Assembly: GCA_000380225.1 (NCBI GenBank)
Contig: KB904821.1
Span: forward strand, 1,088,107-1,152,106
From: a filamentous cyanobacterium ESFC-1
GTDB taxonomy: Bacteria; Cyanobacteriota; Cyanobacteriia; Cyanobacteriales; Spirulinaceae
Reading direction: 5' to 3'
DNA length: 64,000 nt
The notes beneath the pieces were generated by a model, which was not told where the DNA came from, did not search any database, and saw only the letters and a program-made list of their open reading frames with translations. The translations under genes were made by a program, and so were the position numbers. This document shows positions 1 to 7,460 of this stretch, piece by piece (within the stretch, counting starts at the first letter, position 1; each line of letters starts with the position of its first letter).

Positions 1-1818
1 GGGTAAAATCAAACTGAGATTGTGTTGACCCGATGCCTGACAAGCCGCGATCGCCCTCAATTCCGCTTCAAACAAACGCTCGTCCAGGCAATAGCTCAAC
101 GTGCCTCGCCGCCCCAAAATCGGGTTAGTATCCAGCTTTTTCGGAGGCGGTTGTTCGAGTAAAAACCGTAACTCCGGCAATCGCCAATCCGCCGAGCGAT
201 AAAACACAGGTCGCGGTGCAAACTCTTGGGTAAATAAACTAATACAATTGGTCAAACTCTGCACAAAATCGTCGTAATGTTCGGGGTCAAGCCACCAATC
301 CAGGGAATGTTTGCCCAAAACATCCAATAACATCAATTCCGAGCGCAACAACCCCACTCCATCCACACCCTCTAAAGCCGCGTGATTGGTCGAACAGCTT
401 TGACTGAGATTAACCAGCAGTTGCGTCGCGATCGGAAAAGCGCCGATATCTGAGGTAGGGGGAGTCGGTTTGGGGGATGAGTCCGGGGTGGGTGGGTAGT
501 CCGGTTGACGGGCAATTGTACCTTTTCGACCGTTTAAGAGTAAAATTTCACCATTTCTAAAGATTTTTGTGGCATTTTCAACGCCTAATACCGCCGGAAT
601 CCCTAATTCTCTGGCAATAATCGCTGCATGACTGGTTAAGCCCCCTTGTTCGGCAATGACCCCGGCAGCTTGTTTGAGCAGGGTGAGCAAGTAGGGGGTA
701 ATTTGGGGAGCTACTAAAATTTGATTGGGGGCGACTTTCTCGGCGCGATCGCTCAGGATATAAGCCGGGGCAGTCGCTTGTCCTGAAGCCGCAGAAAGCC
801 CCCTAACTTCCTGAGATGGTGCGCTCATAAAGGGTGTGGGCAATTCCAGAACATGACGATGTTTACTTTCTCCTTGGGTAAAGTAAAAGCCGGAACCATC
901 TTGATTACGGCTGATAATCCATTCAAGATAACCGATCTGCCGATCGATTTGGGGTATATTTTGCAACCAATGACATAATTCGGCGGTTTGGGTATCATCT
1001 AGAATTGCTTGTTGTTGGCGGTCTTCATCGAGATAATTGATTTGTAGCATTTGCTCCCCATCGATAGGGTCGCTTAACTCATAAATCAAAGGATGACGAC
1101 CCAAACTTTGGTGCTTGATTTTGCCTTGACGAAGGTCAAAATAATAGCGATCCGGTTGGACAGCTCCTTCGATAAAACTGTGACCCATGCCCCACACCGC
1201 GATGACTTGGGCTTCATCCCCTTTAATCTGTGCCACTCCCGACGCGATCGCATCATAAAAAGGCTGTATTACTAAAGCAAGATGAACCTCAGCCAAGGAT
1301 AAATTCAGCCGTTGTCGGGTTAACAAACTTCTGGCTCGAAATAACTCAGCCCACCCTTGCTTAATCGCAGCTTCTAAAGCTTCTGGTTGATTCACACAAA
1401 GGCGCGATCGCAATAACCCCGTAAAATGATGGCTCAAATAGGCCGGAATTGTTAAAGACGGACGAATTATCAGCGCCGGGGTTGACCACTGCTGCGTCCC
1501 TTGACTAAACTCAGTCAACCATTCTGGCGGTAAGGGGGTTTTTTGCAGACTTTGGCGGAGATGATAAGCCACCTGTCGTAACGCGATCGCGCTGTCCACA
1601 TCCACATAAAACGCCGAGTCCGATAAATCCGCCCAGCTTGGCTCTGATTGACCAATAATACTCAAAAAATCCCGCCAAGCCGTTGTCGCGATCGCAAACC
1701 CCGGTACAATCGGATAACCTTGTTGGGCTATCTGACTTAAAACCCAAGCTTTCTCCCCGACTTGCTCGGCAATATCGGGTGTAATTCGATCGAGCCAACG
1801 TAAATACTTCAAATTCAA
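1..1818 (-). CDS. PEP synthase / pyruvate phosphate dikinase-like protein (3' end missing)
   Basis: An open frame of about 606 codons runs off the left edge, so the C-terminus is absent. The clearest signature is the phosphohistidine swivelling domain, motif GGLTSHAAIIARELGIPAVL near residue 396, whose His carries phosphate in PEP synthases. The start of the PEP-binding domain follows (GVGLLRSELMLL). The N-terminal nucleotide-binding region begins normally (YPIVPGFAIAT), but the usual RSSATAEDLP-type block reads IIRPSLTIPAYLS, so ATP-dependent kinase activity is doubtful. No ATG is available. The first usable start is TTG 1818 (or 1812), 8 bp after the stop of the upstream hydrolase gene, with AAGGTGA about 13 nt before it, so translational coupling is likely. 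Family assignment is firm; activity is uncertain. Confidence 0.85.
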   Translation of the reverse strand, partial: MNLKYLRWLDRITPDIAEQVGEKAWVLSQIAQQGYPIVPGFAIATTAWRDFLSIIGQSEPSWADLSDSAFYVDVDSAIALRQVAYHLRQSLQKTPLPPEWLTEFSQGTQQWSTPALIIRPSLTIPAYLSHHFTGLLRSRLCVNQPEALEAAIKQGWAELFRARSLLTRQRLNLSLAEVHLALVIQPFYDAIASGVAQIKGDEAQVIAVWGMGHSFIEGAVQPDRYYFDLRQGKIKHQSLGRHPLIYELSDPIDGEQMLQINYLDEDRQQQAILDDTQTAELCHWLQNIPQIDRQIGYLEWIISRNQDGSGFYFTQGESKHRHVLELPTPFMSAPSQEVRGLSAASGQATAPAYILSDRAEKVAPNQILVAPQITPYLLTLLKQAAGVIAEQGGLTSHAAIIARELGIPAVLGVENATKIFRNGEILLLNGRKGTIARQPDYPPTPDSSPKPTPPTSDIGAFPIATQLLVNLSQSCSTNHAALEGVDGVGLLRSELMLLDVLGKHSLDWWLDPEHYDDFVQSLTNCISLFTQEFAPRPVFYRSADWRLPELRFLLEQPPPKKLDTNPILGRRGTLSYCLDERLFEAELRAIAACQASGQHNLSLILP

Positions 1819-1825
1819 ATAACGA

Positions 1826-2863
1826 TTACATCACCTTGCATTTAATTTGTGCTGTCACAAACTCTAACAAGCGATTCAGCCCCCAAAACCCATCTTCTGT
1901 AGCCGTAGAAGCGGACAAATGAGCAACATGACCTCCCCAAGGCGTTAACGACAAATGACCATTTGTATTATCTCTCATCGCGGTCTTTAATTCTGTAACC
2001 AATTCCGGGTCAAACATCGGATCGTCGGCGGCATAAATTACCAAATGGGGCAAGGAAAGCTGCGGTAAAAAAAGCAACGGCGAAGTTTTCGTATAATATT
2101 CTGCCACAGTCTCAAAGCCGTAATAATCAATCACCATCTCTCGGTCAAATGCCGCAATCGAATCAATCCGCTCAACCGCCCCCGGCTTCACCGCTTCGGG
2201 AAAACGAGCTTGGCGTTTGCGAGCCTCTTGGCGCAACTCTTGAGTCAAACGCCCCTCAATCAACCGTCCGCTCCAGGTAGTCTTGAGATAATCTAAAGAG
2301 CGATTAGAGTCCAAACTTGGCGCGAGAACCGCCGCCGTACAAATTAAAGGACAATTTTCCTCAATCGCCGTTTTTAGCCCCCACAACGCCAATTGTCCCC
2401 CTAGAGAAAAGCCAATCAGCGCCATCGGTGCCGGACACCCCAACGCCACCAACTGCTCGGCCAAACGCACTTGATCGGCTCCTTCTCGCCACCCATCCGA
2501 AGACGGAACCGGAGACAATTCGGCACTTTTGCCATGACTGCGCCAATCATAAATTAAAACCGCCAAACCTTGGGCATACGCCTTACGCGCCAAGGTCTGA
2601 GCATACCACGCCGTCGCTGAAGTTCCGGTAATGCCGTAGTTGAGAATAATCGTGCCGTAAGCATTCGGCGGACAACACCAATAGCCCCACAACGGCACAT
2701 CCTCCGCCCCCAAAAACACTTTTTCTTGCCATTCAATGGGCGGATAAGATTTTAGCCAAAAGGCATCATGTCCTTGTTTTTCCCAAATTCTGGCATAGTA
2801 ATACACCAACCACGCGGTTTGCACTATACCGTTTTTGAAATACCACGGTGGTTGATAAATCAT
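1826..2863 (-). CDS. YheT/EMB8-type alpha/beta hydrolase
   Basis: A 345-aa alpha/beta-hydrolase of the YheT family. It has the nucleophile elbow GFSLGG (Ser about 153), an acidic residue in YAADDPMFD (about 280) and a C-terminal His in WGGHVAHL (about 314), which together form a complete catalytic triad. The N-terminus (QPPWYFKNGIVQT) matches this family's usual opening, and there is no signal peptide, so it is probably cytosolic. The substrate is unknown; relatives are called putative esterases. A heptamer tract (TGACAAAGGACAAA) ends just upstream of the start codon. The PEP-synthase-like gene begins 8 bp downstream, suggesting a two-gene operon. Confidence 0.85.
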   Translation of the reverse strand: MIYQPPWYFKNGIVQTAWLVYYYARIWEKQGHDAFWLKSYPPIEWQEKVFLGAEDVPLWGYWCCPPNAYGTIILNYGITGTSATAWYAQTLARKAYAQGLAVLIYDWRSHGKSAELSPVPSSDGWREGADQVRLAEQLVALGCPAPMALIGFSLGGQLALWGLKTAIEENCPLICTAAVLAPSLDSNRSLDYLKTTWSGRLIEGRLTQELRQEARKRQARFPEAVKPGAVERIDSIAAFDREMVIDYYGFETVAEYYTKTSPLLFLPQLSLPHLVIYAADDPMFDPELVTELKTAMRDNTNGHLSLTPWGGHVAHLSASTATEDGFWGLNRLLEFVTAQIKCKVM

Positions 2864-2867
2864 ATAT

Positions 2868-2987
2868 TGGTCATTTGTCCTTTGTCATTGGTTGTCTAGT
2901 AAGGGATGAGCGTCTTTTTTGGGTTATTGATTATTGGTGATTTGCCACATTGTTAATTGTTAATTGTGCATTGTTAATTGTTAATTC
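2868..2987. repeat. short heptamer tracts between two minus-strand genes
   Basis: Two period-7 tracts flank this spacer. One is TTTGTCC/TTTGTCA-type at 2871-2896, next to the hydrolase start. The other is TTGTTAA/TTGTGCA-type at 2950-2985, ending at the stop codon of the TPR gene. They belong to the families seen in larger arrays elsewhere in the window. Confidence 0.7.
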
Positions 2988-3856
2988 TCCACCGTCGCTT
3001 CGGTTTCCTCGGCCTCAGTGGGTTCAGATGGGGTAAGCTCGTCTAAGCGTTGTTGAATGCGGTCTTTGAACTTAGGAGGCGCAAGGGAGGCAGCTTTGGT
3101 GAGTAGGGGTCGGGCGGCGTTGAGATTGCCTTGTTTTTCGAGAATTAGGGCTTTCGCGAAAAAGGGGCGAAAATCCTGGTTTTCGGCTTCGATGGCTTGG
3201 TCGTACACCGCGATCGCCTCAGTTAGGCGGTCTTGACGGGCGTAAACTTTACCCAAAAGCAACTGAATCGAAGTGGTATCAATGCGGTTGGGAGTGGCTT
3301 GGTTTTCTTGGGCAGCGATTTGTAGCGTATTTTGGAGACGGGCGATCGCGTTGTCGGCTTGATCTTCTTGCAGTTGTAGCTCAATCAGGTTATCTAGGGC
3401 GCGAATATTGCCCGGATCGGTGGCTAAAATCGAATCATAAGCCGCGATCGCCCCTTCAAAATCACCCACTTGCTGCCGTCCTTCAGCCAGCAACACTGCA
3501 TAATCCGGTTGTTGGGGATTGAGTTGGGCTAACTTAGCCAAGGGGTCTAACGCCCGTTCGAGATTCCCTTGTTCGAGGCGCACCTCTACCAAGCCCCGCA
3601 ACGCCGAACTATTCTCCGGTTCCCGTTCCAAGACCAACTCAAACCCCTTCGCTCGCGATTCTAACTCCTCTTGTTCAGCCGTCGAAAGCCGTGGAACCGT
3701 TGTAGATGGAGATGATGATGTTGCCACGGTTGGCTGTTGATTGTCTTTCAAAAAGGCGCTGAGTAAGGGCAGCATCGACACCCCCACAAACGCCAAAATA
3801 ATCAAAACTAAAATTAAAGAAAGCCAACTTTTGCGGTTTTTAGTCTTTTTGGTCAT
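2981..3856 (-). CDS. membrane-anchored tetratricopeptide-repeat protein
   Basis: About 291 aa. A basic N-terminus (MTKKTKNRK) is followed by a single hydrophobic segment (SLILVLIILAFVGVSMLPLL) and a low-complexity Ser/Thr linker, so it is probably a membrane-anchored protein. Four to five TPR units then run to the C-terminus (for example PLAKLAQLNPQQPDYAVLLA and AIAAYDSILATDPGNIRALD). The end is acidic (EPTEAEETEATVEN). TPRs indicate protein-protein scaffolding; the partner is unknown. ATG 3856 is preferred over the upstream start at 3874 because GAGGGGAA lies about 8 nt before it. General family only; similar to cyanobacterial TPR proteins of the Ycf37/Ycf3 kind but not assignable to either. 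Confidence 0.8.
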   Translation of the reverse strand: MTKKTKNRKSWLSLILVLIILAFVGVSMLPLLSAFLKDNQQPTVATSSSPSTTVPRLSTAEQEELESRAKGFELVLEREPENSSALRGLVEVRLEQGNLERALDPLAKLAQLNPQQPDYAVLLAEGRQQVGDFEGAIAAYDSILATDPGNIRALDNLIELQLQEDQADNAIARLQNTLQIAAQENQATPNRIDTTSIQLLLGKVYARQDRLTEAIAVYDQAIEAENQDFRPFFAKALILEKQGNLNAARPLLTKAASLAPPKFKDRIQQRLDELTPSEPTEAEETEATVEN

Positions 3857-4182
3857 TGCGTTTCCCCTCAACAAACTCCAGAATCTCTAATGATTGTAAT
3901 TTACATTTTTGGGATTTTCTCAGCAGCTTGAGCCACTTCCCCCCTGCCCAATCCCGATAACTTTTCTGCAAGCAGTTCGGATTTGAGACGATAAGCGTTG
4001 CATTGAGGATACAGAAAGTCCAGTCAAATTCAACCTGATTGGTCAAATTTTAGCTTTAATTGGGATCGTTGTACCCAGAGCCAACCCGCCCAATTGTGGG
4101 ATAGCATCAAAGAATAAGACAACATAGCTCGAATTAGCTAAAGTCGAGTCATTGCCGTTTTTGGGCTTAAGCTTAAGTTAGT

Positions 4183-4896
4183 ATGCGGAATCATCCCATT
4201 CCCCCCCCCAGTCACGCCAAACAATATCGCGCTATTGGCTTAGTTCGAGGTCAATACACGCCCTCAGACGACGTTTTGACGCGAGGTATCTTCACAACCG
4301 CCGATAACATCGAAATCAATGCAGTTCTCCTCGGACGAACCCTGAGTTTAATTAAAAATCACCTGGATTTGAGCCAGCCCCATTTGTGGGTCGTTTATCC
4401 GCGCACCCGTCAAACCGGAGACGGCTTGCACCTTCAGATTGCCGGAGTTTGGGACCCGGTTGCCCTCGGCCCCAAAGAAGTCCCCCCCGCAGCACCTCCC
4501 GCTACTGACGAAGACCTCTTACCGATTCGCGATGGCGCATTTTCCATACGCGGTGAAGTCTTGTTCTACGACCCTGACGAACAAAAAGTCATTGTCAGAA
4601 TTGAACAAGCCCCTCGTCGCGATTCAGAAGCCGAAAAGTCATTTAAAATTTCCTTAACTGGATTGTTACCCCTCGACAAACCCTTGGGTCATTTTTGGGA
4701 TATTCGCGCTGAGTTGCAAGGTCTAGTTTTACACATCGAAGCAGCTACAGATATTGGTCTTTTGCCGCCGAAAAAGCGCTCGAAACGCCAATCGGCTCAG
4801 GGTAAGCCCACACCCGCGAGGGGTTCTAAAATGCTCAAAAAACCGCGATCGCGCGATCGCGCCCCCCGGTCAGAAAAACCCCGCAAACCCTCTTAA
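4183..4896 (+). CDS. conserved hypothetical cyanobacterial protein with basic tail
   Basis: 237 aa, no family recognised. The N-terminal 170 residues look like a compact beta-rich domain (AIGLVRGQYTPSD, LWVVYPRTRQTGDGLHLQIAG, FSIRGEVLFYDPDEQKVIVR, GHFWDIRAELQGLVLHIEA). The last 45 residues are strongly basic and disordered (KKRSKRQSAQGKPTPARGSK and beyond), as in some nucleic-acid-binding proteins. No signal peptide or membrane segment is present, and no clear Shine-Dalgarno sequence precedes the ATG. It converges with the HcyBio gene and overlaps its 3' end by 4 bp. That the gene is real is supported by its codon pattern and internal HIP1 sites; the function is unknown. Confidence 0.7.
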   Translation: MRNHPIPPPSHAKQYRAIGLVRGQYTPSDDVLTRGIFTTADNIEINAVLLGRTLSLIKNHLDLSQPHLWVVYPRTRQTGDGLHLQIAGVWDPVALGPKEVPPAAPPATDEDLLPIRDGAFSIRGEVLFYDPDEQKVIVRIEQAPRRDSEAEKSFKISLTGLLPLDKPLGHFWDIRAELQGLVLHIEAATDIGLLPPKKRSKRQSAQGKPTPARGSKMLKKPRSRDRAPRSEKPRKPS

Positions 4897-6095
4897 GTCA
4901 AACCCGCACCCCCCCAACTATCTTGGGGCAGAAAGGCGCGATCGCGAGGAATCGGGGCGACAGACTCGCTCAAAGTAAACTGACCGTTGAGAATCCAAGA
5001 TTTGAGTTCAGCGGCCACTTGTCGCGACAAAGGAATACTCGCTAAAGGTGCGGTGCGGATAGTTTTACCTTCCAATTTAATCTTGCCGCTTTTGAGTTGG
5101 GCATAACTCACCAAGCCAAATGTCGGTCGCACCCGTCGCGGAATCGAAAAATCCACCACCGGGGCGACAATCTCCTCATCTTTGACCAAAGCCCGATTGA
5201 TGACTTCTTCGTGTAGCACCGGAAACGGAATCCCCACCCCCAACATAATCGAGGGGCCGTAGTTTTTGAAATAACAGCCCCGCACCCAACGAGACTGCAT
5301 TTGTTTCGCATCCCCAATCAACGCCAAAGTCGCCGCCGGGCCAATGGGAGTCCGATTGGGTAGGCGCTTTTGTAACGGGAAATGCTGCGTTCCCTCCCAG
5401 GAAATATAACCCACACCGCCCCCCAAAAAAATCCGCGAACCAATGCCCAGCAAATCCAAATCCGGGTCATTAAATAGCGGCGAAATTGCCCCGGTATTGG
5501 AGTACACCGCATTGCTCAACCGGGGATGCAGGGGCCCGAGATAAGTATAGAGGACGCGATCGCCCCCATTCACCCCCACAATAAAATTCTGATACAAATT
5601 GCGCGGATTAAACAAATAAAACTGATTAATCGTATCCTGGTTAATCGTCGTGTCTAACGTCGCTCGCGGATAACAATCCGTCACCTGACCCCGCGCTCGC
5701 AAATGAACCGCCTTTCCCGCGATCAAATCTTCAATCACATGACCCCCTCCCCGCAAAGGAGCGCTTTCGCGGGTTTCTATCACCTCTCCCCCCTCAATCG
5801 AAGGCTCAGGGGTCATCGTCGCCCCCAAATACAAATCCACCGCCCCCAAGCCCGCATACGCCGGAACATCATCGATCCAACAAGAGCGAATTTTCATCGG
5901 CGGGTCGGTGTGACCCAAATTGATCATCGCCCCCGTAGACTCCATTGGCTCAAATGTCCCGGTCACGATCACATCTACCTGTTTTGCCGCCGCCTTTACC
6001 CCTATTTCTGCGGCCTGGGCTTTGGTTTCTTCCACCGTCCAAACCACGGCTCGACGTTGACGAATTTTGTCGTTAATTTCTGCAATGGTTCGCAT
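4893..6095 (-). CDS. homocysteine biosynthesis protein, HcyBio (DUF39) family
   Basis: 400 aa and full length for the DUF39/HcyBio family. The N-terminus MRTIAEINDKIRQRRAVVWT is typical, and conserved blocks follow (GTFEPMESTGAMINLGHTDP, GAVDLYLGATM, IFLGGGVGYISWEGTQHF). In methanogens a member takes part in making homocysteine from aspartate semialdehyde and a sulfur source. In cyanobacteria the role is inferred only. It is cytosolic, and no CBS or ferredoxin domain is fused. There is no obvious operon partner; the next upstream gene on this strand lies 200 bp away, across heptamer repeats. Confidence 0.85.
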   Translation of the reverse strand: MRTIAEINDKIRQRRAVVWTVEETKAQAAEIGVKAAAKQVDVIVTGTFEPMESTGAMINLGHTDPPMKIRSCWIDDVPAYAGLGAVDLYLGATMTPEPSIEGGEVIETRESAPLRGGGHVIEDLIAGKAVHLRARGQVTDCYPRATLDTTINQDTINQFYLFNPRNLYQNFIVGVNGGDRVLYTYLGPLHPRLSNAVYSNTGAISPLFNDPDLDLLGIGSRIFLGGGVGYISWEGTQHFPLQKRLPNRTPIGPAATLALIGDAKQMQSRWVRGCYFKNYGPSIMLGVGIPFPVLHEEVINRALVKDEEIVAPVVDFSIPRRVRPTFGLVSYAQLKSGKIKLEGKTIRTAPLASIPLSRQVAAELKSWILNGQFTLSESVAPIPRDRAFLPQDSWGGAGLT

Positions 6096-6242
6096 AAGCG
6101 CTCAAATTCTACCCGCCGCTAATCTAATGTTTTTTAAGTCAATTATTTCTAACTACGCCGGATCGAGAATCCCTTGGAGACGCTGCCGAAACTCGCCTTT
6201 CGGATTATTAGTTATTAGTTACTTGGTTGTTATAAAATTATC

Positions 6243-6307
6243 AACTGTACATAATAATTGTAAATTGTAAATTATTAATTGTAAATTGTAAATTATTAAT
6301 TGTAAAT
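6243..6307. repeat. AATTGTA/AATTATT heptamer array
   Basis: About nine tandem 7-mers of the form AATTGTA with AATTATT variants. The array runs into the last codons and stop of the glycosyltransferase gene, so it forms the 3' end of that coding sequence. Same family as the TTTACAA arrays at 51.3 and 60.4 kb. Confidence 0.85.
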
Positions 6308-7294
6308 TGCTGAAAGCCAATAGCGAGTGGTGCCAATCGCGAACGCCAAACCACTATAAAAGAAATATAACCAATGCCAAGGAACAACACGCAAAGCAAA
6401 GAAAAAGCCTCGCTTCTGCCGGAAAAATTCATACACCGGAGCATTGAGAATCGTTAACGCGATCGCACATAAAATCGTAACGATCGCACTCCAAGGCTGC
6501 CAAAGCGCGATCGCGACACTCCCCAATAAAGCATACACGCAGACCACACTAATCCGACTCGACCATTTCAAATTGAGATCGTTACTCATTTGTTTCTTGC
6601 GTACCAGCAAATCCGTCCAGGGTAGCGCTCGATAGAAAAACTCAGCTTTCAGCAAAGAAATCGGCTCCCAACGCTTCAAATGCTTCACCTGGATATTTTT
6701 ACACAATAAAATTCGATATCCCGCATTTTTAAGGCGATAGCCCAACTCAATATCCTCAACACAGGGCTTGCGATAAGACTCATCAAACCCCCCCAAATCC
6801 AGAAAAATCTGCCGCCGAATCGCCCCACAAGCCCCCCAAAACGTCGAAGCCTCCTCAGCCCCAGTTTGATGGGTGTAATGGTGAAATAAATTTTTATACT
6901 GGGACAAAAAATTCGGTGCGCCGGGTGTATCATCATAAGACCCCATCAACGCGGCCAAATCTTCATCTTCAGCAAAAACCCCTTTAACCTGAGCAATAGT
7001 ATCGGGATGCACCTCAACATCAGCATCCACAAAAAACAGAATATCGCTTTGAGCCGATTTTGCCCCCAAATTTCGCGCCATCGCCGGGCCTTCAGGAGTA
7101 GGAATGCGAACCACATTAACCTCGAAAGATTCAGCTAACTTAGCCGCCGTTTCATCCCCATTGGCCACCACTAAAATTTCATCGGGTTGAGAATTTGCTT
7201 GCTTTAAACTTGTCAAGCAACGCTTAAATGCTTCTCCCCCATTATGAACAGGAATAATAACGGAAAGGGTAGGAGGTTTAGGAGAATTTGTCAT
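6296..7294 (-). CDS. family 2 glycosyltransferase, membrane-associated
   Basis: 332 aa. The N-terminal GT-A domain (residues 1-230) opens with LSVIIPVHNGGEAFKRCL, carries the metal/nucleotide-binding DxD in FFVDADVEV, and has the acceptor-region motif PCVEDIELGYRLKNAGYRI (ED-x-E-L). Two or three hydrophobic segments at the C-terminus (ISVVCVYALLGSVAIALWQP, then LTILNAPVYEFF onwards) suggest membrane anchoring. It probably transfers a sugar from a nucleotide-sugar to a lipid or polysaccharide acceptor; the specificity cannot be read. The last residues (AIYN plus stop) are encoded within a heptamer array, so the C-terminus may vary between strains. Confidence 0.88.
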   Translation of the reverse strand: MTNSPKPPTLSVIIPVHNGGEAFKRCLTSLKQANSQPDEILVVANGDETAAKLAESFEVNVVRIPTPEGPAMARNLGAKSAQSDILFFVDADVEVHPDTIAQVKGVFAEDEDLAALMGSYDDTPGAPNFLSQYKNLFHHYTHQTGAEEASTFWGACGAIRRQIFLDLGGFDESYRKPCVEDIELGYRLKNAGYRILLCKNIQVKHLKRWEPISLLKAEFFYRALPWTDLLVRKKQMSNDLNLKWSSRISVVCVYALLGSVAIALWQPWSAIVTILCAIALTILNAPVYEFFRQKRGFFFALRVVPWHWLYFFYSGLAFAIGTTRYWLSAIYN

Positions 7295-7302
7295 TTTAAT
7301 TA

Positions 7303-7366
7303 ATAATGTACAATTTACAATTTACAATGGTGAAACCAATTACGAATTACGAATTACGAATTACCA
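7303..7366. repeat. mixed heptamer tract (TTTACAA and TACGAAT units)
   Basis: TTTACAA units at 7308-7330 are followed by three or four TACGAAT-type units at 7340-7365, all with period 7. The tract lies immediately upstream of the glycosyltransferase start. A pyrimidine-rich stretch (CCCACTCCTCCCC twice) follows to 7443. Confidence 0.8.
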
Positions 7367-7460
7367 ATTATCAATAATCAGAGATGGTAGGCGATGCCCA
7401 CCCTACTCTTCCCACTCCTCCCCCTCTTCCCACTCCTCCCCATACCAACTGCCCCAATTC

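Noticed and set aside
3840..4046. 68-codon minus frame upstream of the TPR gene
   Set aside because: No ribosome-binding site, no conserved motif, overlaps the TPR gene's start; likely chance.
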